The notes beneath the pieces are model-generated. The model was given only the letters and a program-made list of their open reading frames with translations. It ran no database searches and was not told the DNA's origin. A DNA stretch of 64,000 nucleotides from the NCBI RefSeq assembly GCF_024807615.1, contig NZ_JANUCJ010000001.1, forward strand, positions 1,058,361 through 1,122,360, given 5' to 3'. The stretch comes from Tsukamurella ocularis (GTDB taxonomy: Bacteria; Actinomycetota; Actinomycetes; Mycobacteriales; Mycobacteriaceae). Every line of letters starts with the position of its first letter. Positions within the stretch are counted from its first letter, which is position 1. Made by a program: the position numbers and the translations under genes. Shown one piece after another: positions 31,719 to 40,247 of the stretch.

Positions 31719-32378
31719 TCAGTGGTGGAACAGTTCGCCAGTCGCCTGCCCCAGGTCACGTTTGCGACGGAAGTAGTCGTTGATGACCGTACGGTAGAGA
31801 TCGGCGTCCGCCCGGGCCCAGTTGCGCATCAGCTCGCATCCGAAGGACAGCGAGGTGATCGGCTGAGCGCCCGCCTGAACCATCCGCTCGATAGCGGTTC
31901 GATGTGTCACCTCCGACACCCCGCCGACTGCGTCGATCACCGGGTAGATCTCGTACCCCTCCCGAAGCATGTCCAGGGTGGGGAACGCGAGGCATACCTC
32001 GGTCCACAGACCGGCCATGACGATCTTCTTGCGGCCGGTCGCCTCGATCGCGGCGCGGAAATCGACGTCCTCCCAGGAGTTCACCCCGGTGCGATCGATC
32101 TCCGCAACGCCGGGCAACTCGCGGGTGAGCACCTCGACGGTGGGCTTGTTGACGCCCATTTCCACCGCGACGGTGGTCAGGACCGTCGGAATCGCGTATG
32201 CGCTCGCCAGCTTCGCGAGAGTCACGGCACCGAGATCGATCTCGGCGCGGCTCGCCGAGCCCGTTGTTGCGTACTGACCCTCTTGATAGTCGATGAAGAC
32301 GACTGCGCAGTTCTGCGGCGTCAGCAGATGGTCGGCCGCGGGATCTCGGATCGGCTCGGGCGCAATCTTTCCGGTCAT
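31719..32378 (-). CDS. Isochorismatase-superfamily hydrolase, YcaC-like
   Basis: 219 residues from an ATG at 32378. The cysteine-hydrolase pattern is clear: the catalytic Asp in VVFIDYQEGQ, a YcaC-type RTGVNSWEDVDF segment, and the nucleophilic Cys in MAGLWTEVCLAFPTLD. Family members hydrolyse amides or isochorismate-like compounds; YcaC-type proteins form octameric rings and their substrates are mostly unknown. It starts 11 bp after the dehydrogenase gene, so the two enzymes probably act in one short catabolic or detoxifying route. Confidence 0.88.
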   Translation of the reverse strand: MTGKIAPEPIRDPAADHLLTPQNCAVVFIDYQEGQYATTGSASRAEIDLGAVTLAKLASAYAIPTVLTTVAVEMGVNKPTVEVLTRELPGVAEIDRTGVNSWEDVDFRAAIEATGRKKIVMAGLWTEVCLAFPTLDMLREGYEIYPVIDAVGGVSEVTHRTAIERMVQAGAQPITSLSFGCELMRNWARADADLYRTVINDYFRRKRDLGQATGELFHH

Positions 32379-32389
32379 GGTCTCGGTCC

Positions 32390-33256
32390 TCAGTTCGATT
32401 CGGTGGCGCGAAACGCTTTCCGCGAGGTGGTCTTTCGGGTCAGGTCGACGAAGTTCGGCTCGAAGTCCGCTACGACGGTTACCGCGTCCCATAGTCGTTT
32501 GCTTCCCGCAGTGGTGATCGGAAGGATCTCGTCCGCATCGGCCACCGCCGAGAGCAGCGTGTCGTCGTCCTCCGCGGAGCGTCGCAGGGGACGTGGGTTG
32601 GACTCGTCGAGCGCCCTCTCCACGATCGCCCTCATGGGCCCCTTGGTCATCAAGCTCAGAGCGGTCTCGTAGTCACGGCCGAGGACGTCAGCGAGGTCGA
32701 GTGCCTCGCGCAGACCGGCCTCCGCCGCCATGACGGCGACATTGGTGATCAACTTGTAGTCCACTCCCGCTCCGAAATCGCCCACATGCACGGGCTTGCC
32801 GACCACCTCGAGCAGCGGAGCCAAACGATCGAAAACGTACTCGGTGGTCCCGACCAGGAAGGTGATCGCTCGCTCCCGGGCGTACCGGACTCCACCGACG
32901 ATTGGAGCATCCACGACGGCCACACGTTCGGGAGCCGCAGTAGCGACTTGGCGGGCCAGCTCTGGCGTCGTCGTCGAACACAGGACCAGGACCGCCCCTG
33001 GGGCGGCCCCGACCAGCACCCCCTCTGCAGAAAGGAATGCGGCCGGGATATCTTGTGACATAACGAGACCGAAGATCGTCTGAGCGCCGCGTGCAGCCGC
33101 TGCCGCCGATTCCGCGACGGTGAAGCCGGCCGTAGCTGCCGCTTCCCTCCGAACCGGAGCAGTATCGAACACCGTCACCGCATGGCCCGCATCGCGAAGA
33201 TGCGGGGCCATCTCAGCGCCCATGTCCCCGAATCCAATAATCGCAACTTCGCCCAC
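32390..33256 (-). CDS. 3-hydroxyisobutyrate-dehydrogenase-like NAD(P) oxidoreductase
   Basis: 288 residues from a GTG at 33256 with AAAGG upstream. The N-terminal Rossmann domain begins VAIIGFGDMGAEMA (the GFGxMG fingerprint) and ends in VFDTAP; the DAPIVGGVRYARE segment matches the substrate loop DAPVSGG of beta-hydroxyacid dehydrogenases, and the catalytic Lys lies in YKLITNVAVMAAEAG (about residue 172). Family members oxidise 3-hydroxy acids such as 3-hydroxyisobutyrate or tartronate semialdehyde. It is the first gene of an operon with a YcaC-like hydrolase and TetR repressor, directly downstream of the 20-bp operator. Confidence 0.9.
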   Translation of the reverse strand: MGEVAIIGFGDMGAEMAPHLRDAGHAVTVFDTAPVRREAAATAGFTVAESAAAAARGAQTIFGLVMSQDIPAAFLSAEGVLVGAAPGAVLVLCSTTTPELARQVATAAPERVAVVDAPIVGGVRYARERAITFLVGTTEYVFDRLAPLLEVVGKPVHVGDFGAGVDYKLITNVAVMAAEAGLREALDLADVLGRDYETALSLMTKGPMRAIVERALDESNPRPLRRSAEDDDTLLSAVADADEILPITTAGSKRLWDAVTVVADFEPNFVDLTRKTTSRKAFRATESN

Positions 33257-33284
33257 GTTGAGACCTTTCGCCGCCCGACTAGTG

Positions 33285-33304
33285 ACTTGAACTATAGTTC
33301 AAGT
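33285..33304 (-). promoter_or_regulatory. Perfect 20-bp palindromic operator over the operon promoter
   Basis: The sequence is an exact palindrome with half-site ACTTGAACTA. On the minus strand it contains TATAGT, a good -10 box (33295-33290), placing the start of transcription about 33 bases before the GTG at 33256. A repressor bound here would block polymerase directly. The TetR protein encoded at the end of the same operon is the likely ligand-responsive binder. Confidence 0.85.
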
Positions 33305-33819
33305 AAGGGACTACGCCAACAGGGCATCCGCAGGGAAGGTGTTGGGAGAACCTCTCACACGGAGGTCAGGTCCGCGCGCCGCGGATGCGGTAGCGGAGTT
33401 CGCGGCGACGGCTCTAGAGATGCCACTCGCACGGCCGACTCCACAGAAGGCCTTCGAGCGGTGCGGAGTTCCGTGAACTGCGGCACCCGAGGTCGCGAAC
33501 TCAGAAGAGATCGTGGCCCGGGATTTTGTCGCTTCTCAGGTGCTGTCACGAGCGGGGTCGCCGTGTGGTGTCGGAATTCCTGTTGAGCGACTGGTTGGCC
33601 GTGGTGCCTCGTTGAAGGACCGCGCCGCCTAGGTCGGGCCGGTTGGTCGGCCCCGCATCGAACTGATGCTGCCGCGTTGGTTGAGTTCGTTGGCGAGCGG
33701 CGGACGAGATCAGGTCCTCGATCTGTCGACGTGAGTCGGTCACCGAACGATCCACGCCGCTGAGGTCGCGGTCGGGACCAACCGCATGCCTCCGAGGCGA
33801 GCCTGAGCCCGTTGACGAA
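33305..33819. other. Gene-poor stretch containing hairpin repeat copy 2
   Basis: No convincing gene. It holds the second copy of the hairpin repeat (about 33463-33550): AGTTC-CGT-GAACT, then CCCGAGGTCGCGAACTCA and a tail TCTCAGGTGCTGTCACG. A CGACTCCACAGAAGG element (inverse of the TTCTGTGGAG repeat near 30300) lies at about 33436. The frame 33546-33755 on the minus strand encodes a polar, low-quality sequence and is probably not a gene, or is a relic. Confidence 0.55.
33463..33550. repeat. Hairpin repeat, copy 2 (right flank of the TetR cassette)
   Basis: The segment is a diverged direct copy of 30548-30633; CCCGAGGTCGCGAACTCA is identical in both. The two copies bracket the operon of TetR, small protein, hydrolase and dehydrogenase (about 2.9 kb), as expected of a cassette that moved as a unit or expanded by recombination between repeats. 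Confidence 0.6.
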
Positions 33820-34404
33820 TTAGGGTGTTCGGTCGACGTACTCGGCGGATGTCTGGGCGATCGTCCGTAGCAGGGCCGATTCGACCCTCCTCAGGGGTTC
33901 CGTCGACGATGTAGCCAGGCACATCGCGATCGCACCTTCGATCGCTGCAACGACCGTCGTCGCCATGTCTCGCGCCGGTTCAGTGGGCACACCGGATCGA
34001 GTCAATGAGTCGGTGACCAGGTGGATCCAGTCGCCGAATGCGATCCCAGCTGCGTCCGAGGCAGTGGGGGCGTCGTGCCTTCCAAGGGCGGCTGCGAGGA
34101 CCGGGCATCCCGACCTGTGGTGGCTTCGCTCAAGGGTCGATGTCCAGCCGGCGATCAAGGTACGAAGAACCTGATCGGTGGGCTGGGTGCTTATCAGCGC
34201 ATCGATACTGCGACTCGTAGCCGCGCCGGCGAATTGCGTCGCTTCCCTGACCATTTCTTCCTTACCAGCCGGGAAGTTGAGGTACACGGTTCGCCGCGAG
34301 CGACCGCTGGCCTTGATGATCTCGGCCAGTCCCGTACCAGCCACTCCGCGACGGCGCACGAGATCGATCGTTGCGAAGATCAGGTTCTCCCGCGCAGAGG
34401 CCAC
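33820..34404 (-). CDS. TetR-family regulator, probable controller of the mmp-mce locus
   Basis: 194 residues from a GTG at 34404, preferred because AGGGAGA lies at the right distance; an ATG at 34422 would add six residues. The N-terminal TetR domain includes NLIFATIDLVRRRGVAG and LAEIIKASGRSRRTVYLNF, and the C-terminal half resembles LmrA/YxaF-type TetR regulators with a conserved RSGCPVLAAALG. It is transcribed in the same direction as the mce genes, about 300 bp beyond the small membrane-protein gene. Its own promoter contains a CAGTAC-TATACTG inverted repeat whose centre (CGTTCGCG) also occurs in the mceA-promoter operator, which suggests that one protein binds both. Confidence 0.82.
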   Translation of the reverse strand: MASARENLIFATIDLVRRRGVAGTGLAEIIKASGRSRRTVYLNFPAGKEEMVREATQFAGAATSRSIDALISTQPTDQVLRTLIAGWTSTLERSHHRSGCPVLAAALGRHDAPTASDAAGIAFGDWIHLVTDSLTRSGVPTEPARDMATTVVAAIEGAIAMCLATSSTEPLRRVESALLRTIAQTSAEYVDRTP

Positions 34405-34424
34405 AGTATTCTCCCTGGTCATGA

Positions 34425-34446
34425 CAGTACGTTCGCGAGTATACTG
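34425..34446 (-). promoter_or_regulatory. Operator and -10 box of the TetR gene at 33820
   Basis: A 22-bp imperfect inverted repeat has arms CAGTA and TACTG, with CGTTCGCG in the centre. On the minus strand it contains a TATACT -10 box (34443-34438). Binding by the encoded TetR protein would give autorepression. Confidence 0.55.
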
Positions 34447-34708
34447 CCGGCTCGACCCTCGTTGCCGCTGTCTGCTTCACGAATCCTGTCTTGGAACGCG
34501 AGACGTCGACCGTTCGCCGCTGCATGGTGCGGACCGCAGCCGCTCTGTGGTGCGCGGGAGTCAATGAGGCCTACTGGCCAGTGGGTTTCGCTACTCCGAT
34601 ACTCGGAAGGGGATGGCGCCGGGGCCAACAGATGTGGCGATCTATCCCGGTAGGAGACGGCCGCAAGCATGTCTCGCAACATCCGGTGCGAAGGGTTGCT
34701 GAAATCGA

Positions 34709-34879
34709 CTATCTTCTGCGGCTGAACGACCAGTGATGGCACCGCTTGGGGTAATCATCGTGGTCCCGGTCGGTCGTCGCCTGGCGAATCCGCCGCTGGT
34801 AGAAATTCAAGTTGTTGGAATCTCGGGTTGCTGCTGCAGCGATGGCAGCGAGTATGACAAGAGCAACGACGGTTTCCAC
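34709..34879 (-). CDS. 56-residue membrane protein downstream of mceF
   Basis: The GTG at 34879 follows a strong CGGAGGAACC ribosome site. The product begins METVVALVILAAIAAAATRD: a single N-terminal membrane helix, then a charged, basic tail of about 35 residues with RRIRQ and KRCHH. A longer frame reaching 34957 lacks a ribosome site. It is on the same strand as the mce genes, 155 bp after mceF, and may be the last gene of that transcript. Small single-pass proteins often stabilise transport complexes; no known family is recognised. Confidence 0.6.
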   Translation of the reverse strand: METVVALVILAAIAAAATRDSNNLNFYQRRIRQATTDRDHDDYPKRCHHWSFSRRR

Positions 34880-35034
34880 GGCGGTTCCTCCGAAATGTAT
34901 GCAGATTCTTTCGCGCGACCAAACATCACGTGCTGGAGAGGTGCAGCACACTCCCAAGCTGATATGAGATCGGGCTGTGCATTCGTAGCCTTGTTCCCGT
35001 GTGGGCTCTCAGAAAGAGTGCGCGATTCATTCGA

Positions 35035-35988
35035 TCAGTTGGTTCGTTTCAGACTGATTCGAAATGATCCATCCGGGTTGACGGATCGCACGGTGTTGGC
35101 AAGAAGTTCTGCAAGATCGATTCGTTGTTCTTGCGTGGTCAGTTCGCGGATCGCCGGCGCCAGCGGAGCTGCAAGGGGTCCGAGTGCCACGAGTAGACGA
35201 TTCGCGTCGTGCCCTATCGTGTTGATGAAGGGGGTGATGACTTGCCTATTGGTCGTCGGCACGTCCGCATCGTGCACGACGCCGTCGATCGCAGGGAGGT
35301 AGAGATTAGCTTGATTGAGGACGTCAGTGAGCGCACTCAGTGCGCTGTCAGCCGCACCGGGAAACCATTCGGAATTGGCTTGGTATTGTTGAGATGCGGC
35401 GAGCATCGCGGTGATCTGCGGTAGACGACTTGCGACTACTTGCTGGAACAGTTGACCGGACTGCTGTAGGCGGGAGAGTGCAGTCGCGGAGGCGCTTGTC
35501 GCCTGGCGGAGGCTTTCGAGTAGACCTGCGATGTCGTTGCTTTCGATCGCATTCGTCAGTGTGCCGATTCGCTTGAAGACGTCAGCGGTCTCGATTGGAG
35601 CGGTGATTTTTTCAGCTGCGACCGTTGCGTTGTCCGGTAAATACGGTCCTTGGAGAACATCCGGCGTGAAATCGATGAACGGCTCTCCCACGGCCGAAAG
35701 TTGCTCGACCTTGACTCGGCTGTTCGCCGGGATTTGGTGTTTGCCGTCGATGAGTAGGGTCAGTTCCGCTCTGTTGCCTTCGCGTTGGACTCTGCTTACT
35801 GATCCGATGCGAATTCCGTGGAGGTTGACGGGTGAACCGACGTCGATCTGGCCGCGGGTCGGCAGTATCATGGTCAATGTCGACTTGTTGGCTAACGGGT
35901 TGGCGTCTAGCACGCCGACTCCGATGTACGCCGCACTGGTCGCAGTGACCGCCGCTAGTGCGATTGCGCTGAGTGTTCCGGCTTTCAT
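35035..35988 (-). CDS. Mce-family protein, sixth subunit (MceF-like)
   Basis: 317 residues starting MKAGTLSAIALAAVTATSAA. One N-terminal membrane helix is followed by an MCE/MlaD domain (about 40-120: LPTRGQIDVGSPVNLHGIRIGSV and the AVGEPFIDFTP segment) and a long helical region that in this family builds the tunnel wall. It overlaps the preceding lipoprotein gene by 4 bp (ATGA). Mce proteins assemble as hetero-hexamers that carry lipids across the cell wall; this would be the last of the six. It is short compared with typical MceF proteins (about 350-550 residues), lacking a long C-terminal tail. Confidence 0.88.
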   Translation of the reverse strand: MKAGTLSAIALAAVTATSAAYIGVGVLDANPLANKSTLTMILPTRGQIDVGSPVNLHGIRIGSVSRVQREGNRAELTLLIDGKHQIPANSRVKVEQLSAVGEPFIDFTPDVLQGPYLPDNATVAAEKITAPIETADVFKRIGTLTNAIESNDIAGLLESLRQATSASATALSRLQQSGQLFQQVVASRLPQITAMLAASQQYQANSEWFPGAADSALSALTDVLNQANLYLPAIDGVVHDADVPTTNRQVITPFINTIGHDANRLLVALGPLAAPLAPAIRELTTQEQRIDLAELLANTVRSVNPDGSFRISLKRTN

Positions 35989-37034
35989 TGGATTGCCCCG
36001 ATCATTCGCAGGTTCCGCACCATCTGTTTTGCTGTCTCGGAGTCGCTCGGCCCTGACGAGACGGATTGCACGTTCAGACGGGAGCCGCTCCTGAGGAAGG
36101 GGAGGATCTTCTCGCGGAGAAGCTTCTCCAGGATTGCGACGTTGCTCGGTCGGTCGTGACGTGGATAGCCCGGCTGCACAATGGGATTGATGACTCCGTT
36201 GATCAATCCCGTTGCTGAGTCGAGGTGGGGCGCGCTACCCGCGAACGTGGAGAGCAACTGGCCGAGCTCGGTATAGATGTTGGCGGTGTACGCCATCACC
36301 GCCAGGTTCGACCCGAGGAAGGTCCGGTCGCGTTCCCCGAACAGTGAGGAGATCGTCTTCTGGTGTTCAACCGCAGTGGAGGTGATGGACGACAGGTTGC
36401 TGATTATCGCGTCGACCGACTTACTCTGGGAAGCAAGATCATTGACGGTGCGACTGACTGAGCTGAAGGTCTTCCTCAGGCGGTCGGGATCGTCAGGTAA
36501 TTGACCGACGATTGTGGAGAAGGTCGCTTGCAGGTCCATCAGGGAGCCGCCCCCGAGGAACTTGGCCAAGTCGATCATGATGTCTTCCACTACTGCCGCT
36601 GGTTTGGTCCGCGACATCGGAACGGTGTCACCGGCGTCATATGTGTCTGCCGCGCCGGCGGGGGCGTCGATCGCGAGGTACACATCGCCCAGCACGGTGT
36701 CCTGGGTGAGAGCTACCGTCCCTGCCCGCGGGATCCGAACACCGTTGAGGATGGTGACTGTCGCGAGTGCATTCGCCGGCGTCAATTCGACCTTCTCGAG
36801 TCGACCGGCCGGTGCGCCGTTGAGCACGACCCGCGCACCTCCGGGCAGATTCAGAACGTTCGCGAACTCGATTTTCAGTGGGTAGCCGGCTCCCGATCCT
36901 GGGCGCCCGGGCGCTGGGATCGACGAGGGGTCGAAACCAGCGCCGCAACCACCCAACAACACCAGAACGGTCACAGTGGAAACAGCTCGTGCGATCACGG
37001 TAGTGCGCGGGCGTCGTCGTGCGACACGGGTCAT
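35985..37034 (-). CDS. Mce-family lipoprotein (MceE/LprK-like)
   Basis: 349 residues. The signal peptide ends in the lipobox VLLGGC (about residue 30), the mark of the E position in Mce operons, where one of the six subunits is lipid-anchored. The MCE domain (about 48-125: YPLKIEFANVLNLPGGARVVLNG in pieces, then VTLTQ-like DTVLGDVYLAI) precedes the helical segment (about 150-300). It overlaps both neighbours by 4 bp. The order of subunits therefore follows the canonical A to F arrangement even though no yrbE gene is present. Confidence 0.9.
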   Translation of the reverse strand: MTRVARRRPRTTVIARAVSTVTVLVLLGGCGAGFDPSSIPAPGRPGSGAGYPLKIEFANVLNLPGGARVVLNGAPAGRLEKVELTPANALATVTILNGVRIPRAGTVALTQDTVLGDVYLAIDAPAGAADTYDAGDTVPMSRTKPAAVVEDIMIDLAKFLGGGSLMDLQATFSTIVGQLPDDPDRLRKTFSSVSRTVNDLASQSKSVDAIISNLSSITSTAVEHQKTISSLFGERDRTFLGSNLAVMAYTANIYTELGQLLSTFAGSAPHLDSATGLINGVINPIVQPGYPRHDRPSNVAILEKLLREKILPFLRSGSRLNVQSVSSGPSDSETAKQMVRNLRMIGAIQ

Positions 37035-38164
37035 CGTTCAGCTCCCGACAGTGCGAGGGTAGCGGTCAGCGGGTCTACTCGTGCCTGTCCGTCTTGCACG
37101 CTGCATGTGCGGGGTGAGCGTTCGTTGACTTTGCGGCACAGTAGCTGGGGGTCGGCCACTCGAACGTCTACCTCTTTGGCTTGGTAGGCAATGGAGATGG
37201 CGGTGCCGCCACCGGTGCCGGGGACGATGGTGAACATCCGCTGCAGCGGAGGGATCAGCTTGAGTCCTGAGACGATCGCCGGCATCTGGTTTGCCGCAAT
37301 TTCGGCGGTAGGTGCTGCCAGCTGAAGGGCCGGGATGGCGAAGACGCCGTACTTGGAGATGACCGACCGCAGCGTGAGCAGGACGTCGGTCAGGCCAGGA
37401 GCGAAGACGTTGCCCGCCTGCAGTAGTTTCACGAGTCCGTTCTCGAGGTTCGTCCCGAACGGGGTCAGCAGTTGCTCGATTTCCTTCCAGTTCGTGGCAA
37501 GTCCGCCGGCGGCTGGCCCGAGGGCGTCGAGTATCGCTGCCACGTCACTCATCCCGGGTCCAGGGTCGCGCATGAGTTCGGCAAGACGTTCGGTGAGTTC
37601 AGTGGTCTCTGGGCCGGTGCCGTGCAGTGACCGGCGCAGCTGCGGGAGGGCTTGCATTGCCTTGCGGAACTGCTCTTGCCCGCCGGCCGAGGAGATCTGG
37701 TCCACGACGCCCGAGAGTGCGTCGAGGGACTCGGTCACGGTTTTTGGTGTCTTGGAATTCGATATGCAGGAACGGAAGTCGAAGGCAGGTCCCCCCTGAT
37801 GAGGCGTGCCCACCAACTCCAGCCGGCGCTGTGCCACGAGTGAGTCTGCGACGGTGACAGCGCCGACGTCGGCCGGGAAAGTCTTGTCGGCTTGCACTGA
37901 GAACCGCATACGCACCCTGTTGGCGCGCCCAGGGGACCCTCCGGCGATCGGCTCGATGGCTTCGATGGTTCCGATCTGCACTCCGAATTGGCTCACTGCG
38001 TTTCCGGTGAACATGCCTGTGCTGTCGGGTAGTTCAGCACACCCTGATCGCATGGGGGTAGTCGCTGTCCGAATTGAGGTGATCGCGAAGACTGCTGCGA
38101 CGACAGCGAGGACCACTGCGGCGGTGAGAGCTCCGCGGCTCGCCAAGAAGCGGCGTATCAGCAT
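37031..38164 (-). CDS. Mce-family protein, fourth subunit (MceD-like)
   Basis: 377 residues starting MLIRRFLASRGALTAAVVLA, with one N-terminal membrane helix (about 10-30). The MCE domain (about 40-130) includes GMFTGNAVSQFGVQIGTI and the VVAQRRLELVG-like strand, followed by the long helical stretch. Two Cys in RSGCAEL and FRSCISN may form a disulfide, and two more lie at the C terminus (LLCRKVNERSPRTC). It overlaps the C-position gene by 7 bp and the lipoprotein gene by 4 bp, as in a tightly coupled operon. Confidence 0.88.
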   Translation of the reverse strand: MLIRRFLASRGALTAAVVLAVVAAVFAITSIRTATTPMRSGCAELPDSTGMFTGNAVSQFGVQIGTIEAIEPIAGGSPGRANRVRMRFSVQADKTFPADVGAVTVADSLVAQRRLELVGTPHQGGPAFDFRSCISNSKTPKTVTESLDALSGVVDQISSAGGQEQFRKAMQALPQLRRSLHGTGPETTELTERLAELMRDPGPGMSDVAAILDALGPAAGGLATNWKEIEQLLTPFGTNLENGLVKLLQAGNVFAPGLTDVLLTLRSVISKYGVFAIPALQLAAPTAEIAANQMPAIVSGLKLIPPLQRMFTIVPGTGGGTAISIAYQAKEVDVRVADPQLLCRKVNERSPRTCSVQDGQARVDPLTATLALSGAER

Positions 38165-39195
38165 GTCACCACCGCGCTGGGAAAGCAGAGATCCGATGCG
38201 AGGAGAGCCTGGCCGTCAGCGCCCAGATGCAGAGTCCCTGTGGGGCCGAGCGCCTTCTTGATGCGCTCTATCGCGACGGTCGCTTGTGTTGTCATGGGTT
38301 CGAAGTCTCGAACCGCCTGGCGGGCACGAGCGAGGAGCCCGTCGATTCGTGCCGTGAGGGGATCGATCTCGTTCAAGTACAGTCGCAGCGCTGGACGGAT
38401 CCGTTGCATCAGCTCAGCGATTTGCTGCAAGTACAATTCGTGGCCGCGCAGGTTCTGATTGACCGATGCGAAGAAGACGCCGAACTTGCGGAGGGCGGCG
38501 AACAGTACCTCACCGTTGGAGTTCGCGACGGTCGAGTATTCGTTCATGACTTTGACGAAATCACCGATCTGCGTCTGCTGCCGCAGGGAGTTCTCGACCA
38601 TCCCGTTCAGAGTGCTCACTGTGTTGCGGATCGTGTCCGGCTGTGACGATAGGGCAGTGTCGAGCTGCGCGAGGGACTCTCGCGCGGGCTGTACCTTCAA
38701 CTCCGACACCTTCGGGGTCGCCTCTTGGAATGTCTCCATCAGGCTGTAGGGAACACTGACCCGGTCGGCACTGATCGGCTTCGTCAACGGCTGACGTCCC
38801 CGGGGAGTCAACGCGAGGTAGTAGCCGCCCACGGTGGTCAGCATCCGCATGTCGATCGTCGACGCGTCGCCGACGAAGACATCTTTCTTCACGCGGAATG
38901 TGACCTCGACGTGATCGAAATCGATGCGGACATCCGATACTTTTCCGACGGGGATACCTGCGACGCGGACGTCGATTCCCTCTTGCACAGTCTGGGCCTC
39001 CTGAAATCGAGCCGTGAACTCTCGCGTACCGGGCTGTGTCACGTACACGAATCCGAATAACAACAGCGCCACCACCGCGACCGCGGTCCCCCCAATACCC
39101 CACCGGAGCTGAGCACGACGGTCAGACGATTCGGACGGGATGGGACGTGCCCCCCACCCGCTGAGCCGACGTCGACCACTCACGGTGCGTTGCAT
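38158..39195 (-). CDS. Mce-family protein, third subunit (MceC-like)
   Basis: 345 residues. A basic 30-residue N terminus precedes one membrane helix (about 33-53, GGTAVAVVALLLFGFVYV). The MCE domain (about 58-140: ARFQEAQTVQEGIDVRVAGI and VGKVSDVRIDFDHVEV) is well conserved. The helical region (about 170-320) contains the SDTIRNTVSTLNGMVENSL-type pattern common to tunnel-forming Mce helices. It overlaps mceB by 16 bp. C-terminal Cys residues (LCFPSAVVTC) are in the usual position for the family. Confidence 0.88.
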   Translation of the reverse strand: MQRTVSGRRRLSGWGARPIPSESSDRRAQLRWGIGGTAVAVVALLLFGFVYVTQPGTREFTARFQEAQTVQEGIDVRVAGIPVGKVSDVRIDFDHVEVTFRVKKDVFVGDASTIDMRMLTTVGGYYLALTPRGRQPLTKPISADRVSVPYSLMETFQEATPKVSELKVQPARESLAQLDTALSSQPDTIRNTVSTLNGMVENSLRQQTQIGDFVKVMNEYSTVANSNGEVLFAALRKFGVFFASVNQNLRGHELYLQQIAELMQRIRPALRLYLNEIDPLTARIDGLLARARQAVRDFEPMTTQATVAIERIKKALGPTGTLHLGADGQALLASDLCFPSAVVTC

Positions 39196-40247
39196 ACGAT
39201 CACCTCCTGGCCGGCGACGAAAAGTGATGTCAGCGGCGGCAGCGCGGCGCGCCCGCGGCTGCAGCCACGCGGCGTGACCGCAGGCTCGCCCAACTGCGCA
39301 GAAATCGCGGGAATCATCGAGGCGATGTCCAGAAGCTGCCCCGCCGTGGTCAACGCGCCGTCAGCCAGAGACACGATCCCAGGGTTGCCGTCCTTCGTCA
39401 GACCGACAGAGCTGAGGAGCTGATTGATGTGTACCAGGACCTGTGACGACTCGTCGGACCATGTCCGGACGTCCGAGGCGAAACCAGCGAGGATCCCTGC
39501 GGTCTGATCGGTCTCCCGAAGCAGGCTCGCCAGACCCGCCGAATTGCCACCCAACGTTCCTGCGAGGGTTCCGAGATTCGCGATGAGACCTGTGAGGAGC
39601 GATTGCTTGGAATTGATTGTCGTGCTGAGCTGGTCGATCGATTGAAGCAATGTGCCGATCCCCTTGCCGTCGCCTTGAATCACAGTCAGCGCGCTTTGCA
39701 TAAGGAGATTGACTTCGTCCGGTTGGAGTGTCTTCAGTACCGGCCGAAGGCCATGGAAGATCGTCGTGATGTCGAAGGAGGCTGTCGTGCGGTCGACGCC
39801 TATCGTCGCACCCGCGACGAGCGGGGAGGCCTTTGTGGAGGCTCCGCCGTTCGCGGACCCACCTTGCTCGGTGATGTCGACAAATCTTGTGCCAGTCAGG
39901 TTTTGGTAGCGGATTGCGATTGCTGATCGGTCGGTGGGTGGACTCGTTCGCAGCGCCGAAAACCGCACTTCAGCCACAGGAGCCGAGGGGTCGCCCGCAG
40001 CATCCCGGCCATCCTGGCGGACAGCGATAGCTTGTACCTTCCCCACCGGCACTCCACGCAACCGCACATCGTCCCCGACCCGCAGGCCCGAGACATTACT
40101 GAAGAGCGCCGTGTAGGAATCTGCGGCGCCTGTGACTGGCCGTGTAAGCAACTGCAGGACGCCCCACAGCAGCAGAAGCATGACCATGGCGAACGCACCG
40201 ACCTTGAAAGCCGTCTTCGCAGTGGAGGAACGTTCAGCCGCCATCAT
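39180..40247 (-). CDS. Mce-family protein, second subunit (MceB-like)
   Basis: 355 residues starting MMAAERSSTAKTAFKVGAFA. One membrane helix (about 17-35) and a typical MCE domain (about 42-150: ALFSNVSGLRVGDDVRLRGV, PVGKVQAI, YQNLTGTRFVDI) are followed by helices with QPDEVNLLMQSALTVIQGDG, a pattern found in MceB proteins. The C terminus ends FVAGQEVIVCNAP, the usual Cys-containing B-type ending. It overlaps mceA by 4 bp. Confidence 0.92.
   Translation of the reverse strand: MMAAERSSTAKTAFKVGAFAMVMLLLLWGVLQLLTRPVTGAADSYTALFSNVSGLRVGDDVRLRGVPVGKVQAIAVRQDGRDAAGDPSAPVAEVRFSALRTSPPTDRSAIAIRYQNLTGTRFVDITEQGGSANGGASTKASPLVAGATIGVDRTTASFDITTIFHGLRPVLKTLQPDEVNLLMQSALTVIQGDGKGIGTLLQSIDQLSTTINSKQSLLTGLIANLGTLAGTLGGNSAGLASLLRETDQTAGILAGFASDVRTWSDESSQVLVHINQLLSSVGLTKDGNPGIVSLADGALTTAGQLLDIASMIPAISAQLGEPAVTPRGCSRGRAALPPLTSLFVAGQEVIVCNAP

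Noticed and set aside
31405-31776. Plus-strand frame antisense to the small protein at 31341-31703
   Set aside because: Ser/Arg-rich product, and it runs against the operon direction; neither frame is certain, but the minus strand fits the operon spacing.
33546-33755. Minus-strand frame of 69 codons near the hairpin repeat
   Set aside because: Polar Gln/Arg/Thr-rich sequence without a ribosome site or recognisable domain; treated as non-coding or relic.
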